Shown: positions 32,405-44,406 of the stretch, piece after piece
How the letters are laid out: every line of letters begins with the position of its first letter
Numbering within the stretch: position 1 is the first letter of the stretch
Origin: Paralithodes platypus
Taxonomy: Eukaryota; Arthropoda; Malacostraca; Decapoda; Lithodidae
Assembly: GCA_032716605.1 (NCBI GenBank)
Contig: CM064572.1
Location: 35,973,760-36,037,759 of the forward strand
Length of the DNA: 64,000 nt
Reading direction: 5' to 3'
The notes under the pieces: generated by a model
The model's database searches: none
What the model saw: only the letters and a program-made list of their open reading frames with translations
What the model was told of the DNA's origin: nothing
Translations under genes and position numbers: made by a program

Positions 32405-32617
32405 GAGTTTCAGGCTATAAGGAAGTTGGAGGTGTAGACATTGATGTTTAGCATAATTACCACCTAAAATGCAGTTATAGTGCATTTATAAACCTATAAA
32501 ATCAAATTCAACATATACTGTATACTCTCTATCCATCAGAATCCTACATTATCATTGCATTTCTGTTTTATATTCATGTTTACGGCTCCAACTTCCTTAT
32601 AGCCTGAAACTTGCAAT
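32405..32617. mobile_element. TTGCGAG-TIR MITE, copy 2
   Basis: Ends ttgcgagtttcaggctataaggaag and cttccttatagcctgaaacttgcaa are complementary over about 30 bp. It is the inverted counterpart of 19631-19854. Confidence 0.75.
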
Positions 32618-32684
32618 AGTGGGGCGGCATAGCTAACCTATTTTTCATTTTGTGATAAAAGCACCAAATTCGGCATATACAGTA

Positions 32685-33255
32685 TGTCGGGAATTTAGAT
32701 AAAGAGGTTAAATTACATATCACTGGTACATGAAATATCCCAACAAATAGTTATAATATAATTACCAACGACGTAGTCGATGGGTGTAATCCAGTCCCCC
32801 ACACACGGCTAATTCAATTGCATGACATGTAGGAATGTTCACATAATACAATATCGATACAATGAACTTAGCTTAGAGGACTGGTGATGTAGGACTGTTG
32901 TTATAGATTAATATTTGTAGCACATGGTGAACTGTGGGTTGAGTCAGAGCCAGGGGGGGGGGGGGAGATGTTGGCTGTATGGTGTTGATTGAGAGACTAA
33001 AGGGCCGGCGTCCGATCGCTTCACAAAATTACATATGGCTGCCGGCTCATAATAATTATAACCCATAACTTGGTTTCATGATACATCTAGAGCTGATGTA
33101 GATATTTATACATTACAGTTAATATTTAACCTATACTTAAGAATAAACTACAATACACAAAGAACCAGTCGAAATCGTACAAGCGATACGATACCGCCAA
33201 ATTCAAATGTCCTAGTGGACCTAAAACTGTCGGGATCATTACCCTATTCCCGACA
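32685..33255 (-). repeat. BEL/Pao 3' LTR, arm 2
   Basis: TGTCGGGAA...TTCCCGACA, 571 bp, with the element reading leftward. It corresponds to 19050-19616. Confidence 0.8.
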
Positions 33256-33320
33256 TATTGCCCGCCACCAAAAATGATATACAGAAGCTATATACAGAGA
33301 ACAAAAAAAGGACATCGAAG

Positions 33321-35048
33321 TCAAAGATCACCTTGTTTGATCTTTGATCTCCAAAGATCCACGGAACTCATAGCTGCCCTCCTTTTGGGACGAGCGCCAC
33401 CTGAAGCCTGAGGAGGATCATCCTTCTCATCATCAGCTGCCCCACCTTGAGGAGCACTGTCACCAGCACTCTCCCGCGGAGGGGTATCAGTAGAGACGCC
33501 AGGATCATCCAGCAGTTCTACATACTGCTCCAAGGGATATAACCTTACGACTGGGCGAGTAGTAACCCCAGTCGAACTTCGTAGTCTAGCAACCCTTATA
33601 AGACCATCGATGCCCTGGAACAAATCGATAATCCTCCCAAGCTTCCAAAATAACCTAGGATGCTCATCATGAATCAGGACGATATCCCCGATACGAGGCC
33701 ATCGTTGATTCGTCCCTTTGATCTTATGAGAGTGACGCTCGCGAAGAGACAGCAAATATTCTTGGGGCCACCGTTTCCATAGATTGTCGGACACCTTGTT
33801 TACATACTGGAAGCGACGACGTGTGGCGTCAGCATTGCCGAACGTAGGGTCATGCAGATCTTCGTCATTTACGGACGATCTAGGAAAGGTATTAAGGGTT
33901 CGTCCACGTGTTAGCATAGAAGGCGAAATGGGTAAGAGGTCATCAACATCTGCCGAGGTATAGGTCAAGGGCCTGTCATTGACTGACATCTCAATTTCTA
34001 CTAAGATGGTTTGCAACTCCCGTCTGGTCACCAGTGCCCTTCCCAATACCTTCTTCAAGGCAGATTTGATGATACCAATTGTTCTCTCCCAAATCGCCCC
34101 GAACCATGGTGCACGTGCTGGTAGAAATCTCCACTGACAACCCTTTCCAGTCAGGGTAGCCACAACCTGCGGGTCATCCATTAAACTCTGGAGATATTTA
34201 GAGGCCCCGACAAAACAAGTCGCATTATCGCTCATAATAATTTGAGGGAAACCATTGCGGCCTGCAAAGCGTCTTCGAGTATGCAAAAATCCCTCACTGG
34301 ATAGGTCGTCAATCAATTCAATATGAATAGTTCTGGTTACCGCACATGTGAATAGAACGGCATATACCTTTATGATATTACCGGGCGATTCTCTAACTTG
34401 AATCGCTCCGGTGTAGTCTACCCCAGTTACCTGAAATGGTTCAGTCCTTTGTACCCTGAACTCAGGCAAGGGAGGTAGATCAACTGGGTAGTAAGGCTTA
34501 CCCTGTAATCTTTTACAGATGGTACAGCTATTGTGGATCCCTTTAATTGCTTGTCGCATCTTAGGGATCCACCAACGTTGTCGCATATACGCCAGAACAT
34601 AATTTACGCCAAAATGTAGGCAGGTCCTATGGCATTGGCGAATCAAGAGTTTGGTAATCAAATGAGAGGAGCTAAGGAGGACAGGATATTTCGCAGAATC
34701 AATAATGTCCGCCTTTTGTATCCTGCCTCTACACTTAATTATGCCTCCTTCCATATATAATCCTAGCTGCCTCATTAAGTTTGAGGGTTTGGCCTTTGAC
34801 TCCTTGCTCAGGATTTGATGTTCAGTAGGATAAGATTCCTTTTGTACTAAACATATTAGTTTCGCTTCTGCTGATCTCAATTCATGGAGTCTGATATGCT
34901 TCGAATCTTCACGAAGGAAAGACCCGGGAGCCCGACTTCTCATGTTGTTAATGAAACGGTATATCCATGCAAATACCCGTATTACTTGATCATAGCTGCC
35001 GTAACATTCCCACTCTACCAACTTGTTATCCTGATGTGTAGTACTCAC
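33321..35048 (-). pseudogene. BEL/Pao pol C-terminal fragment (integrase), longer copy
   Basis: A 575-codon open frame on the minus strand. It starts in the region after RNase H (WIYRFINNMR), then LHFGVNYVLAYMRQRWWIP with the zinc-binding His, CTICKR with the paired Cys, and the integrase core VDYTG, MSDNATC and WERTIG. The C-terminal segment has RWPRIGDIVLIHDE, GRIIDLFQGIDG and TRPVVRLYPLEQ, a common BEL/Pao ending. The frame is intact, but protease and reverse transcriptase are absent, and upstream the sequence becomes pyrimidine-rich. It is therefore a truncated element. Compared with arm 1 it keeps CGA where arm 1 has TGA (34554-34556), so arm 1 is the more decayed copy. Confidence 0.88.
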
Positions 35049-35161
35049 ATTCGAACTTCTTCCAGTCTCCCCTTTATTCTATTTCTCTCTTTCCTCTTTT
35101 ATCTTAGTTTCCGTTCCCCTCCTTCTTCCATTACTTTAGTTTGTCAGTTTATCTTCGTTAT

Positions 35162-35167
35162 ATGTTT

Positions 35168-35262
<95 letters not shown>
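35162..35262. repeat. (CT)n and (CTGT)n microsatellite
   Basis: ctctctct followed by (ctgt)n and ctctctct. It joins the BEL remnant to the CR1-like LINE. Confidence 0.95.
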
Positions 35263-38215
35263 GCATTCAGCGACAGAAAGCAAAGAGTAGTCATAAACGG
35301 TAAGGCATCTAAATGGACTAATGTAAGTAGCGGGGTACCTCAGGGATCGGTACTAGGACCAATTCTCTTTCTAATTTACATCAACGACATAGATGAGGGT
35401 CTCACCTGTACAATCTCAAAATTTAAGGACGATACAAAAATTGCAAATAGTGTACTCTCAAAAGAACAAGTTGACGATATGCAACACAATCTAGATAAGT
35501 TGTCATGTTGGGCCCAAATTTGGCAAATGAGTTTCAATGCGGATAAATGTAAAGTACTGCATATCGGATACCAAAATGAAAAAGCAAACTATTCGATGAA
35601 TGGCACTCAGCTTAAGAATGTAAACAGAGAAACCGATCTGGGAGTAACAATATCGAGTAACCTAAAACCGAGTCAACAATGTTCAGAAGTTGTTCAGAAG
35701 GCAAACAAAATAATTGGCTTTATAGGCAGGTCATTTGAGCATATATCCAAAGACGTTATCCTAACCTTTTACAATTCCTTAGTCCGCCCTCTTCTGGAAT
35801 ACTGCGTTCAATCCTGGTGCCCTTATTACCAAAAAGATAAAGACAAGTGTGACGTTAACCACTCCGTTAGTACCGCATGGCTTGTCCTACAGTGACTCGC
35901 TAGGATCGTCAGGGCAGTGGATGTGGCTACAGTTGATGTATTATTGTGTGCTTTATTTCATATGAAAGCTTGTGTCATGGGCAGTCCAGAAAGGCTCTTT
36001 GTTTTCGCCCATGTCAAGGCTTTATATATTTAATTGCAAAGTATATGTTTTATCATTAAGTATTAATGATAGGATTTGAGAGAGAGAGAGAGAGAGTAGA
36101 ACAGAGCGCAGTGTTTTTTGCCATGCTTGATGATGTCACAGCTGGCTGGCCTCTTGGAGGAGTTTTTTACCATGCTTGGTGACGTCATGTTTGGCTGGCT
36201 TCTTTGTCATTGGCTGAGGGAATTGTTACCGCTTTTCTACGCGGTGCGAGCTAGTGCTAGTATATATACAGCTCTCTCGCCACTCTCTCCCTCAGATCTG
36301 GTTTCTAGAACGCATCCCTCTTATCCCTTTGATATCTGTCCCCCTCTCTTCACCTGAGAACCTTTTCCTCTGCCTATCTCTCTCATTTTCCATATCTTTC
36401 ACCACCTTTTATTAATATTATACCCCCTCTGGTTAACTCTGCATAATCAGCTTCATGCTGGCCAGTTGTATTGTGTGTTAAGGTCTTATATAACCCATGT
36501 ATGTTAGTTGTTAAGATAAGTTGATCACGAAGCATTGGTTGGCATTCATATTGTTCAGTACCGCTTCCTATAATTATTAGTGTTCTGCTGGATTAGATAA
36601 TGCTAGACTAGGAGTCTGATACTATAAGGTATTGTTTCCGATGGGTATTGGCTTTAGTTAAAAGCTGCACAACATACCTGAGAACTGGAGTTGATTGGGT
36701 AAATTCTAGTCTGTGTGCCATTGAGAGTAGAGCATGCACGAATGAGGGCTTTTTGCCTATACCATTCTGCACTGTTCTAAGCTCGTTGTTTGTCTTTGAG
36801 GTACGCCAGGAGAACGCTTAATACTTCGGTATTAAGGTTTCTCAAGAGAGCTACCCTTCATTATAACGTAATACTTGACGCACAGACTTGAGATTTGCAC
36901 TAGGCTATGCGGCATGCCATGCGCACCAGTATCTCGTATCATTGACTCTAGCTAGACTTTATTAGTCATAGTAGACATTAAGTATATTAAACCAATTACT
37001 CTTTTTATGCATACCCGTTTATGATTACACAAGCATTTCGCAGCCTAGTTTGATGTATTGAGACACAAACGACTTAGGCTCTTTTTGTTGATAGGAATAC
37101 TGCATTGTCGTGGCGATTATTATTATTGTTGTGGCGTTTAGGATATTCTTGGCTCCGACTGCATTTATATCTCCTGTCTTTTTGTGTGCATAGCCTGCAC
37201 GAGCATTGTTCCGCTGCCTGCCTTTTTGGGTTCCATTTCCGATTCGAGCATCTTGATAGCATCTAACATTTAAAGAAGATTCCTTGTTGGTGTTGAAGGA
37301 CTTTAGTGCACTTTCTTTCCTGCAGGAGTGCCTGACATTTATTGATTAAAGTAACGTAAGCTGTAACTTCTCTTACCACCTTACTTTGCATACCATAACC
37401 AAGCACCTTCGGTTATAGGTAGTAATAGGCTGTTTTCACATAACATTAAGCCTAGAGTAGACGCACATTTATTGAGAGTTTAATAACCTATTATTGCATA
37501 TAGAACTCTGGAGAGTATTTGTGATCTTTGTTCACTGGGAATATACATCAGAGGTTGGATCTAGCGCTTTCCGTTGTAGCATTTATGCCATTACTAGTCC
37601 AATGAATAAGAGCCCTGATATATTTAAACCTCAGTCGTAACACAAGCTAGAAAGAGTTCAACGTAGAGTTACCAAAATGATACCTAGCCTAAAGAACAAA
37701 CCATACGAGGAGCGTCTTAGAGAATTAAATCTATTTCCTTTAACCCAGCGCAGATTAAGAGGCGACTTAATTCAAGTGTTCAAAATCATCAAAGGCATCG
37801 ACAATATGAACTGTAGTAATACGAATCTAAGAATTTCTTCTTCAATCGAGTTGTCAACTTATGGAATGGGCTTCCCCGAGACGTTATAGACTGCGGCACC
37901 GTTGATTCATTTAAACTTCGCCTAGACAAATATCTCGCATCAAACCCGCGACTGACTGCGTTTGTAAATGAATAACTTTATTTTATCCCCCCCTCAGTTA
38001 CTAACCCATCTGTCCCCTACTAACTTCCTAATCCTGCCACGGACATTAGTTCCAGGGCAGTAGTTCCCTTTCCAATGTTCCCTTACCCACTCTAAACCAC
38101 TGTTTGGACACTTGATCCTCAGTGTTTTGGAGGACAAGCAGCCTAGAAGGGTCACTAGACCTGTTGTTGCTTGATTTCCTTTGTACTCCTTTGTACTTTT
38201 GTACTCCCTTTGCCC
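35263..38215 (+). pseudogene. CR1-like LINE 3' part, split by a solo LTR
   Basis: The two coding pieces are 35263-35848 and 37643-37975. The first has SSGVPQGSVLGPILFLIYIND, FKDDTKI where related copies have FADDTKI, and WQMSFNADKC; the second begins KLERVQRR and ends with FKLRLDKYLAS. After the stop a 3' UTR (37976-38215) ends in ctttgtactc repeats. The LTR at 35849-37642 sits between two codons, and dropping it with one caag copy keeps the reading frame. In the second piece, part of the tail domain present at 42620-42650 is missing (compare CSNTNLRISSS with CSKYFTIDQSN). It is 5'-truncated and inactive. Closest in pattern to the CR1/L2 branch of the jockey superfamily. Confidence 0.85.
35849..37642 (+). 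mobile_element. Solo LTR, Ty3/Gypsy type, inserted in a LINE
   Basis: TGTGACG...CGTAACA, 1794 bp, flanked by caag at 35845-35848 and 37643-37646. It is co-linear with 738-2537. tagtatatatacagc near 36258 is a candidate TATA region. The empty site reads through the LINE frame, which verifies both ends independently of the LTR-LTR alignment. Confidence 0.93.
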
Positions 38216-39180
38216 CTTGTTTATCTCTCCTTCTTCTTCTGTCCATTCACTGTTCTATGTATCGTTCTTTTCCCATACTTATATAATCTCTTCCATCTCC
38301 CATTCTCTCCTTCCTCCTATTTAATTTTTCATCTACCGTTCTTCCTCTCATTTACTTTTATCATCTATTCCTTCTTCCATCTCCCCCTCTCTCCTTCTAT
38401 CTTCTCCTCTTCTTCTTCCCATTTACTTTTCCATCTTGTTTTCTTCTCCCTTACTTTTATCATCTCTTCCATCTCCCATTCTCTCTCCCATTTACTGTTC
38501 CATCTTCCTTTCTTCTACTGTATACTTTATTATCTCTTCCTTCACCCATTCTCTCCTCTTCTTCCTCCCGTTTACTTTTCCATCTACCGTTCTTCACACA
38601 TATTGTATTATCTATTCCATCTCCCCTTCTCTCCTTCCTCCTATTTACTGTTCATATTCCGTTCTTTTATACTTTATTATATCTTTCTTCTCCCCTTCTC
38701 TCCTCTTCTCTCTCCCATTTACTTTTCTATTTTCCGTTCTTCTCCCATACTTTTATCATCTATTCCTTCTTCCATCTCTTCTTCTCTTCTCTTCTCTCCC
38801 TCCCATTTACTTTGCTATCTTCCGTTCTTTTATACTCTATTATCTATTCCTTCTTCCCTTCTCTCTTCTCTTCTCTTCTCCCATTTGCCTTTTCCATCTA
38901 CCTTTCTTCTCCCATACTTGTATTATCTATTCCTTCTTCCACCTCCCATTCTCTTCCTCCCATTTACTGTTCCATCTTCCGTTATTTTATATTTTATTAT
39001 ATCTTCCTTCTTACATTCTCCCATTAGCTTTTCCATCGACCGTTCTTCTCCCTTTCTTTTATGATCTATTCCTTCTTCCACCTCCCATTATCTTCGCTTT
39101 TCTTCTCCCATTTACTATTCCATCGACCGTTCTTCTCCTATACTTTTATAATTTCTATTTTCAACACCCATTTTCGTCCA
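38215..39180. repeat. Pyrimidine-rich minisatellite, 60-90 bp units
   Basis: Units built from tctcccatttacttttccatc, ttccgttcttctcccatact and tttatcatctattccttcttcc repeat about twelve times with length variation. All plus-strand frames give Ser/Phe/Leu-rich artefact peptides. Confidence 0.85.
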
Positions 39181-39301
39181 TTTGTTTATTTATATTTTAT
39201 TTACTTTTACTTTATTTATTTGTTTGTGTATTTTGTTTCCTCTCTTTATCGGCCTCTTTCCTTGTATCTCCACTTACCTTTCTAGCTCTATTACTTTGTT
39301 G

Positions 39302-39515
39302 TTAACCCCTTCTATACCGGCGACGTATTTAATATTATATTCTAGCTATAGTTAGGATATTTTATGCAGCTTAGGAAGGATCTGTGGTAGTACAAGGGTT
39401 AAGCGAGATCGTTCCAAGCCAATAAAATACTAGATGCCCTTTTGAAACTCAATCAAATCTTCTAATAGTAGCCATGTTAAAGTTGAATATACGTTGCCGG
39501 TACAGATGGGGTTAA
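39302..39515. mobile_element. TTAA-flanked MITE, CCCCTTCTATACCGG family, copy 2
   Basis: TTAA at 39302-39305 and 39512-39515. Termini CCCCTTCTATACCGGCGACG and, reversed, CCCCATCTGTACCGGCAACG match at 17 of 20 positions. Interior shares the block gcagcttaggaaggat with copy 1 at 6363-6569. Confidence 0.85.
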
Positions 39516-39725
39516 GAGAGTGTTTTTTCCTGGACCCCCATTTTTAACCTTCATTTGGTTTGAGATTTTAAGACGTGCGCTCCTTTAGTTTGGCTATTTT
39601 AACGCCTTTCGCCCACCATTTCTTTGGCAAGTTTAATTCTTAGACACCTCTGTAGATTCATTTTATGTCCAATGTTTTACTTTTGATTTGTTTTGTGTAG
39701 TTCGAGTTGTTGTTGTTGTTGTTCC

Positions 39726-41600
39726 CTAAGCTGCCTGGCCGAACAGCCCCGAGTCCCTGAGAAAGGCCATGGCCACGATCGGGCTTTCCCACAGAGCTCT
39801 CATTGAGTGTAGATTGTGTTGTTGGCGTAAGTGGTTGTGTGAAATGCAGTCTTCTATGATGTGTTTAATGGTATGGGGTGCTGTGTTACATCCCGGGCAG
39901 GCGTCGACAACGGAGTCATCCAGTCTCTTCTGATAGCTCAGGAGAGCTGGATGGTGTCCGCATCTCAGCCTGGCCAGGTGGACTCTGTCCTCGCGAGGAA
40001 GGGAGGATTCGGAAGGATGGATTTCGGGAGGTCGTGCATGCAGCTGGGTGTTGTCTGTGAGTGAGTGGATGGATCGGTGAGAGATATGAGTATGGATGTG
40101 CTTCTGGAAGTTGGTTCGGGGTGGGCAGGGAGGGAGAGAGGACAATAATTGTGTGTGATACCGTGTGCTGGGTGTTGTTTTGATATTTCTTGGTGTCTGT
40201 GGGTGTCTTGCCATGTAGTTTAGTGGGTGGTCTTGGTTCGTGGAGGCTGCTGCCAGGAATTGAGTGCCTCTCATGTCCAGATGGTCTTTGACTTTGAGGA
40301 TTTTGGTTTCTTGATGTAGGTGATCTGTGGGTGCAGTAGCTGTGCAGCCTGTAATGATCTTCAGGGCTTTGTTTTGAATAGTTTGTAAGGTCTTATGATG
40401 TGTTTCAGCTAGGTTAGAAGCCCAGGCTGGGCTTGCGTATTCCATCACTGATCTTATGTATTGTTTATATACTGTGGTGGTAGTTTCTTTGTTGTGTCCA
40501 AATTTTGTGTGAGCAAGTGACCTGAGGGCGTTAAGTCTGGGTGTCAGTTTCTTTTTAATGTTTGTGGTGTGCTGTTTGAATGTCATATGAGAATCATATG
40601 TTACTCCTAGGATTTTGGGTGTGTGTGTGTATGTGTTAGGGGTGTGTTGTTTATGGTGAGTTGAGGGATGTATTCGTGTTCTCCTGTCCAACTTGTGAGC
40701 AGGGTTGCGGTGGATTTGGCTGGGGCTAGATTAAGTCTGTTTGTAGTGCACCAGCCATGTAGTGTGTTGAGATAGGGTTGAAGGAGATCTGTTGCTCTTT
40801 TTTGGTCATGGTGTGTGCATGTGAGTGTTATGTCATCTGCATAGGAGGCTAAGTTTATTTGGGGCGTATTGGGTGTAGTTATATCTCGTGCATGTACAGA
40901 TTGAAGAGTGCGGGCGATAGGACGGATCCTTGTGGGACTCCGTTTGGAAAGTTTCTGATTATAGATGACTGACCGGCAAAAGATACGTGTGCACATCTGC
41001 CTGCTAGGAAATTGGCCAGCCACCTTTTTGTGTTGTAGATTTTGTTTGTTAGGTTGTGGCGGGGGATGGCATCGAAGGCTTTACTAATGTCGAGTGTGGC
41101 TAATAGTGATCTGTGTGGTGGTCTAGCTGAGTTGATGCCGTCGAAAGCTCTTTGTGTAAGGTCTGTGAGAAGAGTGTTTGTGGAGTGCAGTGGCCTAAAG
41201 CCATGTTGTGTTGGAGCTAGGGTTAGGTCAGGTGTAATTAGTTGTAATACTAGGCGTTCCATGACTTTGGAGGGGGAGCAAGGGAGTGTGATGGGGCGGT
41301 GCGAGGAGGGTAGCGTGGGGTCTTTGTTGGGTTTGGGGAATGTGCTGATGATACCATACTTCCAAATGTCTGGAATTGTGTTGTGTGAATAGCTGTAGTT
41401 TGATATGTTAGTGAGTGCTTGTATGCCTTGTGGTCCCAGGTGTCTGAGGTGTATGTTGCTTATGACTGTTGTCTAGGCCACAGGCGGGTGAGTGCTTGAG
41501 ATTGTTGATGATATGCTTTGTCTGGTGATTGGTGAAGGGTGTATAGTCAGGGTCTGTGGGGAATTGTCTCTTACGTCGGATGACACGTCGGTCGTCTTTG
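39726..41600 (-). pseudogene. Jockey-like LINE reverse transcriptase with C-terminal zinc motif
   Basis: Minus-strand pieces 41600-41263 (decayed, with frame changes), 41262-40879 (HGFRPLHSTNTLL, LATLDISKAFDAIPR, NGVPQGSVLSPALFNLYM), 41023-40607 (YADDITLTC as the catalytic box, WCTTNRLNLAPAKS) and 40691-39726 (ILGVTYD, PAWASNLAETHHKTLQTIQN, LARLRCGHHPALLSYQKRL, CPGC and HTIKHIIEDC). The last motif is the C-terminal Cys/His knuckle typical of jockey-type elements. It ends in a short (aac)n tract at 39708-39722, a usual LINE 3' ending. The frame changes at about 40900-41020 and 40620-40690 show it is dead. The endonuclease is absent (5' truncation). Confidence 0.85.
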
Positions 41601-41815
41601 TGAGGTTGTAGTTCGAGTAATACTAGGTGCCTTCAGGAGAGTAATACTAGGTGCCTTCAGGAGAGCTACTCTCATAAGGCTCAGCCAGATAATATTATTT
41701 TTTCTCTTGTAACATAAATCTATCATAATCCACTAGCTAAATAAAATAATCTGAATCTAAAAACCTCCAGCACCTGTCTACCCCCACTCCCCCAAGTTTG
41801 ACTCTAGCTTTTGAC

Positions 41816-42185
41816 TTAAGGGGGGTCACTTGCTTCTTTTCTGTTTCTCTCTTTCTTTGACTTGTATCCATTAGGCCCCATTCAGCCAACTGTTTTAAGA
41901 CGTTTATCCCCATCCTGGTGTCGATTTTTTCCTGGCGAGCGAATGCGAGCCAGCATTGTATGTAGAAATCCGTGCTTCGCCGAAGTCATTTTTCTATCGA
42001 TAACTTTACAAATTTAGCTTGCTGTAAAACAAAGATATATATATGCTGGCTCGCTACCGCTCGCCAGGAAAATATTGACACCTGGATGGGGGTAAACATC
42101 TTAAACAGTAGGCTGAATGGGGCTGATGGATACAAGCCAAAGAGAGAGGGAGAAAAAGAGAAAAAAGCGAGGTGGGCTCCCTTAA
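41816..42185. mobile_element. TTAA-flanked foldback MITE, copy 1
   Basis: TTAA at 41816-41819 and 42182-42185. The two halves are complementary: ggggtcacttgctt...aggccccattcagccaactg...cctggcgagcg against cgctcgccagg...cagtaggctgaatggggct...aagcgaggtgggctccc. The arms are about 150 bp. It matches 56315-56684 in length (370 bp) and order, and 50513-50895. Confidence 0.8.
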
Positions 42186-42211
42186 CAAACTTTATTTGAA
42201 TTTGAACTGGT

Positions 42212-44345
42212 ATAAAGGAGTACAAAGGAAATCAAGCAACAACAGATCTAGTGACCCTTCTAGGTTGCTTGTCCTCCAAAACACTGAGGATCAAGTGTCC
42301 AAACAGTGGTTTAGAGTGGGTAAGGGAACATTGGAAAGGGAATTACTGCCCAGGAACTAATGTCCGTGGCAGGATTATGAAGTTAGTAGGGGACAGGGGG
42401 GGATAAAATAAAGTTATTAATTTACAAACGCAGTCAGTCGCGGGTTTGATGCGAGATATTTGTCTAGGCGGAGTTTAAATGAATCAACGGTGATGCAGGC
42501 TATAACGTTTCGGGGAAGCCCATTCCATAAGTTGACAACTCGATTGAAGAAGAAATTCTTAGATTCGTGTGAGTTAAAAGATTTACCAATAATTTTGCAA
42601 CCATTTCCCCACGTGTAATTAGATTGGTCGATAGTGAAGTACTTACTACAGTTCATATTGTCGATGCCTTTGATGATTTTGAACACTTGAATTAAGTCAC
42701 CTCTTAATCTACGCTGGGTTAAAGGAAATAGATTTAATTCTCTAGGACGCTCTTCGTATGGTTTGTTCTTTAGGCTAGGTATCATTTTGGTAACTCTACG
42801 TTGAACTCGTTCTAGCTTGTTTATATCTTTTTGGTAATAAGGGCACCAGGATTGAACGCAGTATTCCAGAAGAGGGCGGATTAAGGAATTGAAAAAGGTT
42901 AGGATTACTTCTTTGGATTTATGCTCAAATGACCTGCCTATAAAGCCAATTATTTTGTTTGCCTTCTTAACAACTTCTGAACATTGTTGACTCGGTTTTA
43001 GGTTACTCGATATTGTTACTCCCAGATCGGTTTCTCTGTTTACATTCTTAAGCTGAGTGCCATTCATCGAATAGTTTGCTTTCTCATTTAGGTATCCGAT
43101 ATGTAGTACTTTACATTTATCCGCATTGAAACTCATTTGCCAAATATGGGCCCAACATGACAATTTATCTAGATTGTGTTGCATATCGTCAACTTGTTCT
43201 TTTGAGAGTACGCTATTTGCAATTTTTGTATCGTCAGCAAATTTTGAGATTGTACAGGTGAGACCCTCATCTATGGTGTTGATGTAAATTAGAAAGAGAA
43301 TTGGTCCTAGTACCGATCCCTGGGGTACCCCGCTACTTACATTGGTCCATTTAGATGCCTTACCGTTTATGACTACTCTTTGCTTTCGGTCGCTGAGCCA
43401 ATTTTCCATCCATTTCAACACACCGTTTTGTATTCCATGCGCTTTTAGTTTTAGCAGTAAACGTTTGTGGGGAACTTTGTCAAAGGCCTTTTGAAAATCA
43501 AGGTATATATTATCTACAGCTTTACTCTCATCGTAGAGGTTGAGGATATCGTGGAAGAAGTCTAAGAGGTTTGTTAAACAGGAACGTTTTTTACGAAAGC
43601 CGTGTTGAGTATCTTTAAGTAAGTTATTTGCCTCTAAGTGATTTACGAGTCTGTCTCTTAAGACCGTTTCTAGCATATTACATACAATAGAGGTTAAGCT
43701 AATTGGACGATAGTTACTAGGTAGGGATTTGCTGCCTTTTTTGAATATCGGTGTTACGTTGGCTAGCTTCCACTGATCAGGCATGGTCCCAGACTGCAAG
43801 GATTCATTGAATAGCAATGTCAGTGGTTTGGAGAGCTCATCCTTAGCTTCCTTTAGAACTCTAGGCGAGATTGTATCAGGTCAAGGCGTTTTATTTACCT
43901 TGAGTTTATCTAAACAATTCAATACTTCTCTCTCTATAACGGTGATATTGCTTAGAACATCTGAATTATCAATCTGAATCGGCGATGATGTAGGGATATC
44001 ACTGAGGTCTTCGGTTGTAAAAACTGATGCAAAGAAGGTATTGAGGGCATTACTCATTTGTACTTCGTCTTTGGTGTATTCTCCATTTTCATCGACTAAC
44101 GGTCCAACAGTTGAAGTAACTACCTGTTTCTTTCTGATATAACTATAGAATTATTTCGAGTTTGTTTTACATTGATTCGCAACATGTAACTCCAGGGTCT
44201 TTTTACATTGCTTGATTCACTTTTTGGCTTTGCGTCGTAGCTCTACAAATTTCACCCGTTCTTCGTCATTTTGTGAGGATTTTAATCTATCATTAGCATT
44301 TTTTTTTAGCAAGCAGACAGTCTGAAATATCTTTATTCCACCATT
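42212..44345 (-). pseudogene. CR1-like LINE, RT domain nearly complete
   Basis: The 3' UTR (42212-42416) ends in the same gtacaaagga repeats as the other copies. The main frame 43817-42417 (466 codons) holds the RT: ANVTPIFKKGSKSLPSNYRPIS, HGFRKKRSCLTNLLDF, IYLDFQKAFDKVPH, GVPQGSVLGPILF and FADDTKI as the catalytic box. It is followed by the conserved tail with SWCPYYQKDINKLERVQRR and RRLRGDLIQVFKI. Upstream the frame continues to about 44345 across a TGA near 43879, with VDENGEYTKDE and a linker before RT. The (GT)n tract at 44372 marks the 5' truncation. One oddity is YINT where the family usually has YIND. Inactive. Confidence 0.88.
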
Positions 44346-44368
44346 TGGGCTTATCATTATGGTTATCA

Positions 44369-44371
<3 letters not shown>

Positions 44372-44406
<35 letters not shown>

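Larger units (their letters stand above)
31638..34573 (-). repeat. Inverted duplication, arm 2
   Basis: Reverse complement of 17732-20620. From left it holds the LINE 3' tail (31638-31925), the shared unassigned block, the TTGCGAG MITE (about 32405-32617), extra sequence absent from arm 1 (about 32620-32684), the BEL LTR (32685-33255) and BEL integrase. BEL coding sequence continues past 34573, so the arm boundary lies inside pol. Confidence 0.85.

Noticed and set aside
38171..39305. Plus-strand frames of nearly 300 codons
   Set aside because: They are translations of a pyrimidine-rich minisatellite; hydrophobic composition mimics membrane proteins but repeats with the DNA unit.
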